In this document: piece after piece, positions 32,538 to 40,808 of the stretch | Layout of the letters: every line of letters begins with the position of its first letter | Position numbering within the stretch: position 1 is the stretch's first letter | DNA from: Alienimonas chondri | Lineage (GTDB): Bacteria; Planctomycetota; Planctomycetia; Planctomycetales; Planctomycetaceae | Assembly: GCF_013036045.1 (NCBI RefSeq) | Contig: NZ_WTPX01000029.1 | Span: 1 to 40,953 of the forward strand | Length of the DNA stretch: 40,953 nt | Direction: 5' to 3' | The notes under the pieces: model-generated | What the model saw: the letters and a program-made list of their open reading frames with translations, nothing else | Database searches by the model: none | Told to the model about the DNA's origin: nothing | Translations under genes and position numbers: made by a program

Positions 32538-34297
32538 GCGTTGCCAGCCCCTCGGTCGCCGCTCCCGGATCGGCCGGGCGGGACGCACCGGTGTTCGATG
32601 CGAAGTTTCTCAAGCTGCTGGCGACCCTGAATGGATTGGTGCCGCTGGCGCTGCTGATCTGGGATGCGACTCGGGGGAACCTCGGCGGCGATCCGGTGAA
32701 CGCGGCGCTGCACACCTCCGGGCTGACGTCGCTGATCTTTCTGCTGCTGTCGCTGGCCGTCACGCCGATTCGACTGCTTACCGGCTGGAACGCCGTGATC
32801 GCGGTGCGGCGGGCGCTGGGGCTGTTCGCATTTCTGTATGCGATCGTGCACGTCGTCGTGTATGTCGTGTGGGAGCGAGCGGGGATTCTCTCAAGCGTGT
32901 GGGACGAACTGCTCGCCCGCCGCTATCTGCAGGTCGGCGCCGTGGCCCTGGTGGCGATGGTTCCGCTGGCGGTCACCTCCACCGGCGGCATGATTCGGCG
33001 GATAGGGCCGGTCTGGTGGAAGCGGCTGCACCGCCTGGCGTATCTCTCCGCCGCCGCGGGCGTGCTGCATTTTTATATGCAGGTCAAAAGCGACGTGCGA
33101 TTGCCGCTCGCCTTCGCCGCCGTCCTGGGACTGCTGCTCGGCTTTCGGGCGATCAAGCACTACCGCGAACTGAAGATCGCCGCCGATGCGGCGACGGTCC
33201 CCGCGACCGTGGCCGCGACCGCCAAGTCGAAGCACTGGCGGGGACCGTTGAAGGTCGCCCGGATCTTCGAGGAGACGCCGGACGTCAAAACCTTTCGGCT
33301 GATCGCCCCCGACGGCGGCGATCTGCCGTTCGACTATGAGGCCGGGCAGTACCTCACCGTGTCGCTCCCGGTGCAGGTTCCCGGCGAGGGGGGCGTCGAC
33401 CAACCGGCGACGCTGCGGCGTCCCTATTCGATTTCGTCTTCGCCGACTCGCCGCGGGTTCTGCGAACTCACGGTGAAGCGCGATCCGAACGGTCTCGGCT
33501 CCCAGGCGCTGCACGACACGGTCGCCGAAGGCGATCTGCTGACCGTCGCCGGCCCGGCGGGGAAGTTCCTATTCGCCCCGGATCCCACCGCCGCGGGCGT
33601 GGTGCTGATCGCCGGCGGGGTGGGCGTCACGCCGATTCTGTCCCTCCTGCGATCGCTGACGGATCGTTCCTGGCCGGGGGAGATCTACGTGGCGAACGTC
33701 CAGAAGACCCGCGCGGATCGCATCGCCGAAGCGGAGCTCCGATCGCTCGCCGCACGATTCCCGAACGTGCATCTGCTGACGACGCTCACCCGTGAAGACG
33801 CCGACGGCGATGACGTGGCGGCCGGTCGGCTGACGGCGGAGCGACTCGCCGAATTTGTGCCGAATCTCAGCGACTTGCCGGTCTACCTGTGCGGCCCCGA
33901 GCCGATGATGGCGGCGACCCGCGACCTGCTGACGTCGCAGGGCGTCCCGCCGGAGCGGATCACGGTCGAGGAGTTCGTCGCCGGAGCGCCGCCCCAACAT
34001 TCGGAGGCCCACGAGGGCGACGCCCCCGTCGAGTCCGCGGCGATCGCCTTCTCACGATCGAACCTCACTGCCGCGGTCCCCGGCGAGACGACTGTCCTCG
34101 AAGCCGCCGAATCGGTCGGGGCGGCGATCCCCTACGAATGCCGATCCGGCATCTGCGGGCAGTGCAAGGTGCGGTGTACGGAAGGGGCGGTGACGATGGC
34201 CCACCGCGACGCCCTCAGCCAGAAAGAGGAACAGGCCGACTACATCCTCGCCTGTCAGGCCCGGGCGACGACGGCGTCCCTCACGATCGAGGCGTAG
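32534..34297 (+). CDS. MsrQ-ferredoxin reductase-ferredoxin fusion (electron donor to MsrP)
   Basis: 587 aa with three parts. Residues 25-210: a heme-binding MsrQ/ferric-reductase-like membrane domain, five or six TMs, with His at 60, 106, 166 and 179 as candidate heme ligands. Residues 235-485: FAD/NAD(P)H reductase, with [12 protein letters not shown] (296-306), GGVGVTP (361-367) and CGPEPM (453-458). Residues 503-587: plant-type [2Fe-2S] ferredoxin with C536, C541, C544 and C574 (C-x4-C-x2-C-x29-C). It probably passes electrons from cytoplasmic NAD(P)H across the membrane to MsrP. Standard MsrQ has only the first part (about 200 aa) and uses a separate flavin reductase. The start TTG 32534 overlaps the msrP stop. 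Confidence 0.9.
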   Translation: MSVASPSVAAPGSAGRDAPVFDAKFLKLLATLNGLVPLALLIWDATRGNLGGDPVNAALHTSGLTSLIFLLLSLAVTPIRLLTGWNAVIAVRRALGLFAFLYAIVHVVVYVVWERAGILSSVWDELLARRYLQVGAVALVAMVPLAVTSTGGMIRRIGPVWWKRLHRLAYLSAAAGVLHFYMQVKSDVRLPLAFAAVLGLLLGFRAIKHYRELKIAADAATVPATVAATAKSKHWRGPLKVARIFEETPDVKTFRLIAPDGGDLPFDYEAGQYLTVSLPVQVPGEGGVDQPATLRRPYSISSSPTRRGFCELTVKRDPNGLGSQALHDTVAEGDLLTVAGPAGKFLFAPDPTAAGVVLIAGGVGVTPILSLLRSLTDRSWPGEIYVANVQKTRADRIAEAELRSLAARFPNVHLLTTLTREDADGDDVAAGRLTAERLAEFVPNLSDLPVYLCGPEPMMAATRDLLTSQGVPPERITVEEFVAGAPPQHSEAHEGDAPVESAAIAFSRSNLTAAVPGETTVLEAAESVGAAIPYECRSGICGQCKVRCTEGAVTMAHRDALSQKEEQADYILACQARATTASLTIEA

Positions 34298-35252
34298 CGG
34301 CGTCGAACCGCTGCACCAGCTCCCGGGCGGCCGCGGGCCATTCGGGGAATTGAAACGTGAATCCGGCGTTCGTCAGTTTGGCGGGGATGACGCGACGGCT
34401 CTTCAGCACCAGTTCGCTCTCCGAGCGCATGAACAGCGTGCCGAGTTCGATCATCGCGGCGGTCGCCGGCAACCCGATTCGCACGCCGCACGCCTCCCGC
34501 AGCGCGGCCATGAACGCCGCGTTCGGTAGGGGATTCGGCGCCGCCAGATTCACCGGGCCGGCGAACGAGTCGTCGGCGATGAGCCGATCGACCGCGGCGC
34601 AGAGGTCCGCGTCGTGGATCCAACTGACGTACTGCGAGCCGTCCCCCTGTCGCCCGCCGAGCCGAGCTTTGACGAGGTTCCGAAACACCGCGAAGGCGCT
34701 GCCGCGGTCGGGGTTCATCACGATCGCGGTGCGAAGCAGAACCAGCCGGGTACGATCGAGTTGCGGCTTAAACGCAATCGCGGCTTCCTCCCAGCGGTTG
34801 GCGACGTCGAAGCTGAACGCCCAGGTGTCCGGCGGGTCCGGCTTGTTGCCGATCGGGTCGGCCTCCGTATTGCCCGGCGGATCGACCGTGTGCGGGTAGA
34901 TCGTGGCGGTCGAACTGTTCAGCCAGACCCGCGGCGGCGACGGACAGGCGGCGAGCGCTTCGCCGAGGACGCGGGTCGAATCGAGGCGGCTATTCAAGAT
35001 CGCGGCCCGGTTCTGCGCGTGGTAGCGGCAGTTCACGCTGCGGCCGGCAAGGTTGATGACGACCTCCGCGTCCGCCAGTTCCTTCGTCCAGTCGCCCAGA
35101 GTCGCCCCGTCCCAACCGACCACGCGAGCCGGATAGCCCCGCGCCGCTTGCGGCGAACGACTGAGGGCGACGACCTCATGCCCGCTTTGAACGAAGTGAC
35201 GGGCGAGGACCGTGCCGACCTGACCGCAGCCGCCGGGTAGAAGGATCTTCAT
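34281..35252 (-). CDS. TIGR01777-family epimerase (extended SDR)
   Basis: 323 aa. It has an N-terminal NAD(P)-binding Rossmann motif, MKILLPGGCGQVGTVLARHF (GGCGQVG in place of GGTGFIG), VINLAGRSVNCRYH, NSRLDSTRVLGEAL, and a C-terminal domain with LAAPNPLPNAAFMAALREA, the hallmarks of the TIGR01777 / YfcH group of nucleoside-sugar-epimerase-like proteins. ELVLKSRRVIPAKLTNAGF near the end is also typical. The substrate is unknown for the whole group. The start is ATG 35250-35252. Its last 17 bp overlap the 3' end of the convergent MsrQ-fusion gene. Confidence 0.9.
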   Translation of the reverse strand: MKILLPGGCGQVGTVLARHFVQSGHEVVALSRSPQAARGYPARVVGWDGATLGDWTKELADAEVVINLAGRSVNCRYHAQNRAAILNSRLDSTRVLGEALAACPSPPRVWLNSSTATIYPHTVDPPGNTEADPIGNKPDPPDTWAFSFDVANRWEEAAIAFKPQLDRTRLVLLRTAIVMNPDRGSAFAVFRNLVKARLGGRQGDGSQYVSWIHDADLCAAVDRLIADDSFAGPVNLAAPNPLPNAAFMAALREACGVRIGLPATAAMIELGTLFMRSESELVLKSRRVIPAKLTNAGFTFQFPEWPAAARELVQRFDAATPRS

Positions 35253-35268
35253 GCTCGATGAACCGAAA

Positions 35269-35297
35269 CGAGCCGGAGGGATAAACCCCCCGGCTCG
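35269..35297 (-). terminator. Hairpin after the DUF4139 gene
   Basis: CGAGCCGG (35269-35276) pairs with CCGGCTCG (35290-35297), with GGG/CCC extending the stem and an ATAAA-containing loop. It lies 30 bp past the DUF4139 stop on the minus strand and 17 bp before the epimerase start, so it separates the two genes. Confidence 0.7.
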
Positions 35298-35326
35298 CGG
35301 TCGTTCTCACTCTCCGAAGGGTCGGC

Positions 35327-37057
35327 TCACCAGCGCCAGAAGTACTGCCACTCGTAGGTGACGGTGACGGTCTTGCCGGGCGGAACGGACACTTCCCATT
35401 CGATCTCGGTGGTCGGGTTCAGCGAGACCCACCAGTTGGGCACGCCGTAGCGGGACAGGTTGATCGCCCCGTCCGGGTAGCCGGCCATGTCCGCGGGGCC
35501 GAGTTCCCGCTTCTTCGCTTCGTTCGAGACCGCGGTCACCTCGCCGGGGACCAGCTTGGTGAGGTTCACGGTCGTCGCTTCCGGCCGACGGTTCGTGATG
35601 TCGATGGAACCCTTCAGCATGATCCGCTCGAAGCGGTCCATGCCCCGCAGGTTGGGTTCGTCCTTACGGCCGGTGATTGACTCCGTCACGTCGGTGCGAA
35701 CCTCGACCGCGGTCCCGAGGTTCACGTCGCTCGTGCCGCCGGGGGCGGCGTAGGTCATCAACGACTGGGCGAGGATCTGCCCGTCGCGGTACAGCAGCGC
35801 CGGGGCGGTGGTGAAGGGGGCGTCGGTCTCGTTGGTGAGCGTGACGGAATGCTCGACCGTGCTGGCGGCGATCAGGCTCCCGACGCGGCGGCGTTCGTTG
35901 TCGTCGGACAGCAGTTCCCGCGGCGGGATCACCGGCAGCAGCGCCTCGTAGCGATCCTCGTAGGGCACGTCGAACTCCTTGACCGTGACCGTCATCCGCT
36001 CCCCCTTGGCGAGCGTGACGTGTTCGAGCGTGTAGACGTAGAGATCCTCCGTACGGGCGCCGCCGGTCACCTCCGGGGCGGGAGCAGCTTCCGCCTCCCG
36101 CCGGCCGCGTCCCATTCGGACCTGCGTTTGAATGCTGTTCATCAGCAACGCGCCGTTGCCGTTAAAGTCGTAGCGGTCGACTGCGCCATTGGTCGCCCGA
36201 GTCACCTGATCGTAGGCGACCTGCAAACTGATCGGGTCAGTCTGCCCCTTGAAGGCGAAGGTCGGCACGCCGACGACCAACCGCACGGTGGCGTCCTCCA
36301 CGTCGATCAGATCGTTGACCAGCGCGGCTTGCAGGGTGATCTTCGCCCGGCCGTCGTCACCGAGCATCACGCGGTATTGCGGCACCCATTTGAAGCCCTG
36401 CTGCACGTACGACAGCCCGGCCGTGACGTTCTCATCGGGTTTCGGACCGTCCACGCGGAGCTTCAGACCGGTACGGATCACCTCTTCCTCGATCGTCTCC
36501 GGCGCGGGGCCGACGAGGGTGAATTCATTGATTTTGCTGATCGGGACCACGCGGGTGCCCTGCGGCGTGCCGAGCAGGATCATCGGCCCGCGGACCGGCA
36601 GCGTCGGCTGACCGCCCCCGGCGGCGGGATCGCCGTCGTTCGCGTCCTGCTCCTCAGCGCTGCGCGTCGGCCGGCCGAGGATCGTTGCTTCGTAGGAGAC
36701 GTCCTCCGTCTCGCGAGCCTCGTGCACGATGATCTTCGTGCCGATCGCCGCGGTCAGCATCTCCTCCGCCGACAGCGGCGTGCGGCTCAGCGTGACCTTC
36801 TGATAGCCCGCCGTCGTGCTCTTCAACGTCACCCCCTCGCCCTTCGCATAGGGCCAGAAGGTGCCGAAGACCGGCTCCGGCAGTCCGTCGATCCGGGCGA
36901 CGCCGGCGTCCAGCGGAACGGTTCCCTCCCGTCGGACGAGCGCGTGGCCGTCCTTGAAGGCGGTCAGTTCGACGACCGGCAGTCGTTCGAGGTCGGCCCG
37001 GGCGGACGTCGGACAGCAGAGCGCCGGCAGGAGGAGCGCGAGCGGGGCGAGTTTCAT
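35327..37057 (-). CDS. Secreted DUF4139-type protein
   Basis: 576 aa with a signal peptide (MKLAPLALLLPALCCPTSARA, about 21 residues). The opening VVELTAFKDGHALVRREGTVP and DGLPEPVFGTFWPYA, with a central strand-rich domain (VQQGFKWVPQYRVMLGDDGRAK, then LQAALVNDLIDVEDATVRLVVG) and an ending like WEVSVPPGKTVTVTYEWQYFW, fit the DUF4139 family of bacterial secreted beta-sandwich proteins. A Glu/Ala-rich hinge lies near the middle (RMGRGRREAEAAPAPEVTGG). Function is unknown. It is probably in the periplasm or on the outer membrane and has no obvious operon partners. Confidence 0.8.
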   Translation of the reverse strand: MKLAPLALLLPALCCPTSARADLERLPVVELTAFKDGHALVRREGTVPLDAGVARIDGLPEPVFGTFWPYAKGEGVTLKSTTAGYQKVTLSRTPLSAEEMLTAAIGTKIIVHEARETEDVSYEATILGRPTRSAEEQDANDGDPAAGGGQPTLPVRGPMILLGTPQGTRVVPISKINEFTLVGPAPETIEEEVIRTGLKLRVDGPKPDENVTAGLSYVQQGFKWVPQYRVMLGDDGRAKITLQAALVNDLIDVEDATVRLVVGVPTFAFKGQTDPISLQVAYDQVTRATNGAVDRYDFNGNGALLMNSIQTQVRMGRGRREAEAAPAPEVTGGARTEDLYVYTLEHVTLAKGERMTVTVKEFDVPYEDRYEALLPVIPPRELLSDDNERRRVGSLIAASTVEHSVTLTNETDAPFTTAPALLYRDGQILAQSLMTYAAPGGTSDVNLGTAVEVRTDVTESITGRKDEPNLRGMDRFERIMLKGSIDITNRRPEATTVNLTKLVPGEVTAVSNEAKKRELGPADMAGYPDGAINLSRYGVPNWWVSLNPTTEIEWEVSVPPGKTVTVTYEWQYFWRW

Positions 37058-37128
37058 CGGGTGAACCCTTTCGAGCGAGGCGGAGATTGGTTGGACGCCG
37101 GCGCCGCACGGAAAGTTCCCGCCGGTTC

Positions 37129-37185
37129 GCCGTCGCCGCTAGGCGGCGCGTTTTGTGAGCGGGCGCGCCGCCTAACGGCGACGGC
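37129..37185. repeat. Long intergenic inverted repeat, GCCGTCGCCGCTAGGCGGCG family
   Basis: Arms 37129-37150 and 37164-37185 pair over 22 bp with one mismatch (GCTAGG versus GTTAGG sense) around a 13-nt loop. It lies between the AAA ATPase stop and the DUF4139 start on the minus strand, and is a likely terminator or processing site. Confidence 0.88.
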
Positions 37186-37192
37186 AAACCGC

Positions 37193-39037
37193 TCAGCCGA
37201 TGCCCAGTCGTTCCAGCGCCCGCAGCTCGGTTTCCCATTCGGCCCGCTCCTCGACGGTGACGTCCGGATTCGGTAGCAGGCTGCGGCGGGTGCAGTTCAC
37301 GAGCGCCTGCAATTCCTGATAGCGGCGCGTCTGCTGAATCGCTGGCGGCAGCCGATCGCGGACGGCGGCGAACACGGCGTCTTCGCTCAACGGCTCGCCC
37401 GCCGGCTTTCCTTCAGAGGCCATCGCCCGCCGGGCTTTGAGATCGCTCCGCAAACTGGCGAAGGCGGCGGCGCTGGTCGTGGGCGAGAGTTCGTCGTCGA
37501 GCCGATTCACCAACGCTTCGTTCGGCTCGCCGTCGAGCACGGGCTTCACCACCCAGCGAATGAACGCCCGGCGATCCAGCCCCGTTGGGTCGAGGACGGG
37601 AATGATGAGGTCGCCCACGCGGCCGGGGCGGCGGATGTCGGGGCTGAGGAGGTGGATGCGGGCCGTCATCAGGAGCCAGAGGATGCGGCCGCGGAGCTTC
37701 GGATCGCTCATCATCGCCTGCACCTTGCCGGTCAGGCGGCGCTCCGTCTCGTGCGAACCGCTGCCGACGCCGCCGAACTGGGTGTCGGCCTCGTCCACGA
37801 AGATCACCGCCTTCTGCAACGCTTCGAGCACCCGCCGCAGCTTCTCGAACACCACGTCCGTCTGTCCGAACCACTGGCTGCGGATGTTCTTCAGCACCAA
37901 CACCGGCAGACCGAGTTCCGCGGCGACCGCCTCCATGAGAAACGTCTTTCCGCTGCCGATCGCCCCGGCGACCGCGGCGCCGGGGAGCGCCGCTTCGCCG
38001 CTCGCTTTGAACCGCGGGATCAATTCGCTGCGGAGAAACGCTTTGAGATCTTCAAAACCGACGACGTCCTTGAGGGAATGCTCCGGCTTCTTGAACTCGA
38101 TGACGTCCTCGCCGAGCTGCGCTTTGATATATTCCTCCACCTTGCCGATGACCCCCGCGGGCGTCAGCGGCTCCCCGCTATGAGCGGCGCCGGCTAAGAG
38201 CTGCCTGAGAGCGTGCAGATTTAATCCGGCGGTGAAGTCTGCGAGGCTCTGCGGGCCGGCTTCCTCCCCCGCCCACAAGCGCACCGGGCGATCGGCGTCC
38301 TTGAGGAAGTCCTCAATATAGTCGAGTCGCAGCCGCACGTCCGGCGCGGGGACCTCCACGCCCAAAACCTGCGGCAGGCGTCCGACCCGCGGGTGCACGG
38401 CGCTGCGGCTGTCGGCGATGAGCACGACGCTGTCGTTGCCCTCGATAAAGTCCGGATCGCAGAACCAGTCCTCGACGATCGCCACCCGCCGCAATTGATC
38501 GGTCGGCAACCCGCTGACGCCCCCCTGTCCGGCGGGCAGCAGCACGTCCGCCGCTTCGATCAGGATGAGCAGGGAACCGCTGAGGGCTTCGCGGCTGCAA
38601 ATCGTGAGTTGGCGAAGGAACTCCAGCGCCTGCGTAGGGCGGCCGATCGCCTCGTGCATCAGGGTGTCGAACTCCCGGCCGAGCAGGTCCCCTTCGCTCG
38701 GGCCCTTTCGGCCGAGACCGCGGAGCAGCAGGGTGTCCGCATCCGTACCGGCTTTCCAACGCACCCAGGCGTCTTTCAGCGTCGCGCGATCGGCTTCGCT
38801 CACCCGGACGGGGCCGTTCAATTCATAGACGACACGGATCAGCCCCGCGGCCTCGGTCCGTTCCAGCATAAACGGGACGAGCGGGACGAACGCCGCGTCG
38901 CTGGAGCCGCCCATTTGTCGGGGCGGTCGGGCGATCGGGAATAGATCGTGGACGTTGCCGGACAGCACCACCGCCCGCGTTTGCCCGCTGTTGAGCAGCC
39001 GGGCCAGATCGGTAAAGAACGCGGGAGCGGCGGACAC
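37193..39037 (-). CDS. AAA ATPase with degenerate N-terminal ATPase half (Ycf46-like)
   Basis: 614 aa from GTG 39035-39037. The N-terminal 280 residues resemble a worn AAA domain: VLSGNVHDLF, a Walker-B-like SLLILIEAADVLL, and LIADSRSAVHP, but no Walker A. The C-terminal AAA+ module has Walker A GAIGSGKTF (358-366), pore-region KNIRSQWFGQTD, Walker B VIFVDEADTQ (411-420), sensor-1 region LLMTAR, and the arginine finger in IRRPGRVGD (468-476). This two-half layout is that of the Ycf46 group. The target is unknown. Such proteins act as chaperone-like remodelers, and regulation of carbon uptake is known only for cyanobacterial relatives. It may share a promoter region with the sulfatase gene upstream (67 bp gap). 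Confidence 0.85.
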   Translation of the reverse strand: MSAAPAFFTDLARLLNSGQTRAVVLSGNVHDLFPIARPPRQMGGSSDAAFVPLVPFMLERTEAAGLIRVVYELNGPVRVSEADRATLKDAWVRWKAGTDADTLLLRGLGRKGPSEGDLLGREFDTLMHEAIGRPTQALEFLRQLTICSREALSGSLLILIEAADVLLPAGQGGVSGLPTDQLRRVAIVEDWFCDPDFIEGNDSVVLIADSRSAVHPRVGRLPQVLGVEVPAPDVRLRLDYIEDFLKDADRPVRLWAGEEAGPQSLADFTAGLNLHALRQLLAGAAHSGEPLTPAGVIGKVEEYIKAQLGEDVIEFKKPEHSLKDVVGFEDLKAFLRSELIPRFKASGEAALPGAAVAGAIGSGKTFLMEAVAAELGLPVLVLKNIRSQWFGQTDVVFEKLRRVLEALQKAVIFVDEADTQFGGVGSGSHETERRLTGKVQAMMSDPKLRGRILWLLMTARIHLLSPDIRRPGRVGDLIIPVLDPTGLDRRAFIRWVVKPVLDGEPNEALVNRLDDELSPTTSAAAFASLRSDLKARRAMASEGKPAGEPLSEDAVFAAVRDRLPPAIQQTRRYQELQALVNCTRRSLLPNPDVTVEERAEWETELRALERLGIG

Positions 39038-39104
39038 GGGCGAATTCCAAGTGTGGCGACGGGATCAGACTACCGGGCCGCTCGTATCGCCGCTTCCCCT
39101 CGGC

Positions 39105-40607
39105 TTAGCGCCGCCCGCCGTCCCCCGCGGGGTTCGGTCGACGGGGCTTACGATTCGCCGCGGGAGGCGGCACGGGATCGCGGATCCCTTCCAGATACCA
39201 GTCATAAAACTTCACGCCCTGGGACCGCATCGCCTCCGACTTCAACGCCCCGATTCCCGGCGGGCTAAGCTCCCGCGACCAGGCGCGCAATTCGCCGAAT
39301 AGTTGCGCAGCCTGTTCCGGGCGATCGGCGAGCCGATTGTGCTTTTCCTCCGGATCAGCGACCAAGTCGAACAAATACTCCCGACCGCCGCCGCGGAGAT
39401 ACTTCCAGCGGCCTTTGCGGATCGCGGATTGATCGAGCCAGCGCCAGTACAGGGCGCGGGGCGGGGCGGAGGGGGGTTCCCCCGTGAGACGAGGCAGGAG
39501 GTCGACGCCGTCCAGCGCCTCGTCCCGCGGCGTCCCGGCAAGAGCGAGCGCTGTGGCCGCCACGTCCAACGAGATCACCGGGTCCGAAGAGGTCTGTCCG
39601 CCGGGGATGACTCCCGGCCAGGCGGCGACGAACGGGACTCGCACGCCGCCCTCCGTGAGCATGCCCTTCTCGCCGTTCATCGGGGTGTTGAGGGAGCCGT
39701 CCCAGCCGGGGCCGCCGCCGGGGGCGTCCAGCATGTGCATCTTGAGCGGAGCGCCGTTGTCGCCGATGACGAAGATCAACGTCTGTCGTTCGAGGTCGTG
39801 TTTCCGCAACGTCTCGACGATGCGGCCGACGCCGTCGTCCACCGCGGAGATCATCGCCAGCGCCTGCCGGCGGCGTTCCGGCATCTCGCCGGGGAAGCGG
39901 TCGAGCAATCGCTTCGGCGCGTCGAGGGGCACGTGCGGCGCCCGCGGGGCGAGATAGAAGAAGAACGGCTTCTCGTGATGCCGGTCGATGAAGGCGCAGG
40001 CGAAGTCCGCGATAAGTTCCAGGTGATATCCGCCGCCTTGATGCAGGCTCGGCGGGACGTCCTCGCCGTCGAGATTCATGCTCCAGAAGCCGGCGCCGTT
40101 TGACTGCTTCAGAAAGACGTGATCGAACCCGTGCCCGCTGATTTGCGGGGGCGGGCCGAGATGCCACTTCCCCGCCATCCCGGTGACGTAGCCGCGGTCC
40201 CGGAGGCGTTCGGGAAGCGTTTGCTGCTGTCGGAAGCGCTGCATCACGCCGGCGTCCGCGGCGTCCGGATTACTCTCCAGACCGAATCGATTTTGATAGC
40301 GGCCGGTGAGAATCCCGGCCCGCGACGGAACGCACTGCGGGGCGGTGACGTAACCGTCGGCAAAGCGCACGCCCCGGGCGGCGAGGGCGTCGATATGCGG
40401 CGTGCGCACGTCATCCCGCACGCCCTGGACGCCGAGGTCCGCGTAGCCGTGGTCGTCGGTGAAAATCACCACGACGTTCGGTGGGCGATCTCCGTCAGCG
40501 CCGGCGACCCCGTTCCCCGCCGGATCGTCCGCGTAAGTCCCGCCCCCGCTGACTAACAGCCCGGCGAGCGCCGTGTACCAAACCTGAGACCAATCGACTC
40601 CGCACAT
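39105..40607 (-). CDS. Sulfatase (S1 family), secreted
   Basis: Hydrolyses sulfate esters, probably from algal polysaccharides or glycans, outside the cytoplasm. 500 aa. The N-terminal 26 residues (VWYTALAGLLVSGGGTYA) look like a signal peptide. The metal site opens NVVVIFTDDHGYADLG (D51, D52). The formylglycine signature is C92-V-P-S-R96 in QCVPSRAGILTGRYQNRFG. Also present are GYVTGMAGKWHLG, FFFYLAPRAPHVPLDAP, FVIGDNGAP and GEKGMLTEGGVRVPFVAAWPG. The C-terminal RKGRWKYLRGG and FDLVADPEEKHNRLAD are typical of the arylsulfatase A / GALNS branch. Activity needs a formylglycine-generating enzyme encoded elsewhere. Confidence 0.93.
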   Translation of the reverse strand: MCGVDWSQVWYTALAGLLVSGGGTYADDPAGNGVAGADGDRPPNVVVIFTDDHGYADLGVQGVRDDVRTPHIDALAARGVRFADGYVTAPQCVPSRAGILTGRYQNRFGLESNPDAADAGVMQRFRQQQTLPERLRDRGYVTGMAGKWHLGPPPQISGHGFDHVFLKQSNGAGFWSMNLDGEDVPPSLHQGGGYHLELIADFACAFIDRHHEKPFFFYLAPRAPHVPLDAPKRLLDRFPGEMPERRRQALAMISAVDDGVGRIVETLRKHDLERQTLIFVIGDNGAPLKMHMLDAPGGGPGWDGSLNTPMNGEKGMLTEGGVRVPFVAAWPGVIPGGQTSSDPVISLDVAATALALAGTPRDEALDGVDLLPRLTGEPPSAPPRALYWRWLDQSAIRKGRWKYLRGGGREYLFDLVADPEEKHNRLADRPEQAAQLFGELRAWSRELSPPGIGALKSEAMRSQGVKFYDWYLEGIRDPVPPPAANRKPRRPNPAGDGGRR

Positions 40608-40752
40608 GAACGCCGCCTGAAAAGTGCAAACGGCGACCGGTCGCCAGAGAACTGCACGAACGTCTCAAAGGAGTCCGAGCGGGGCAACCGACGTCGGATT
40701 CACGCGTGCGTTCTGAGCCAAACGCGACGCGGGAGACTGAGATCGAACGATA
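40608..40752. promoter_or_regulatory. Upstream region of the sulfatase gene
   Basis: About 145 bp noncoding that should hold the sulfatase promoter on the minus strand. No distinct boxes were assigned. Confidence 0.35.
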
Positions 40753-40781
40753 CGAGCCGCTCTCCCAAGGAGAGCGGCTCG
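40753..40781 (-). terminator. Perfect hairpin ending the right-edge gene
   Basis: CGAGCCGCTCTCC, CAA loop, then the exact complement GGAGAGCGGCTCG, a 13-bp stem. It lies 27 bp past the stop of the partial gene on the minus strand and isolates it from the sulfatase gene. No strong T-run follows. Confidence 0.82.
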
Positions 40782-40808
40782 CATGGACTCGACGCAAACC
40801 CTGGCGGC

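Noticed and set aside
35849-37276. Long plus-strand frame opposite the DUF4139 gene
   Set aside because: Arg/His/Val-rich composition without motifs and antisense to a gene with a signal peptide and family features.
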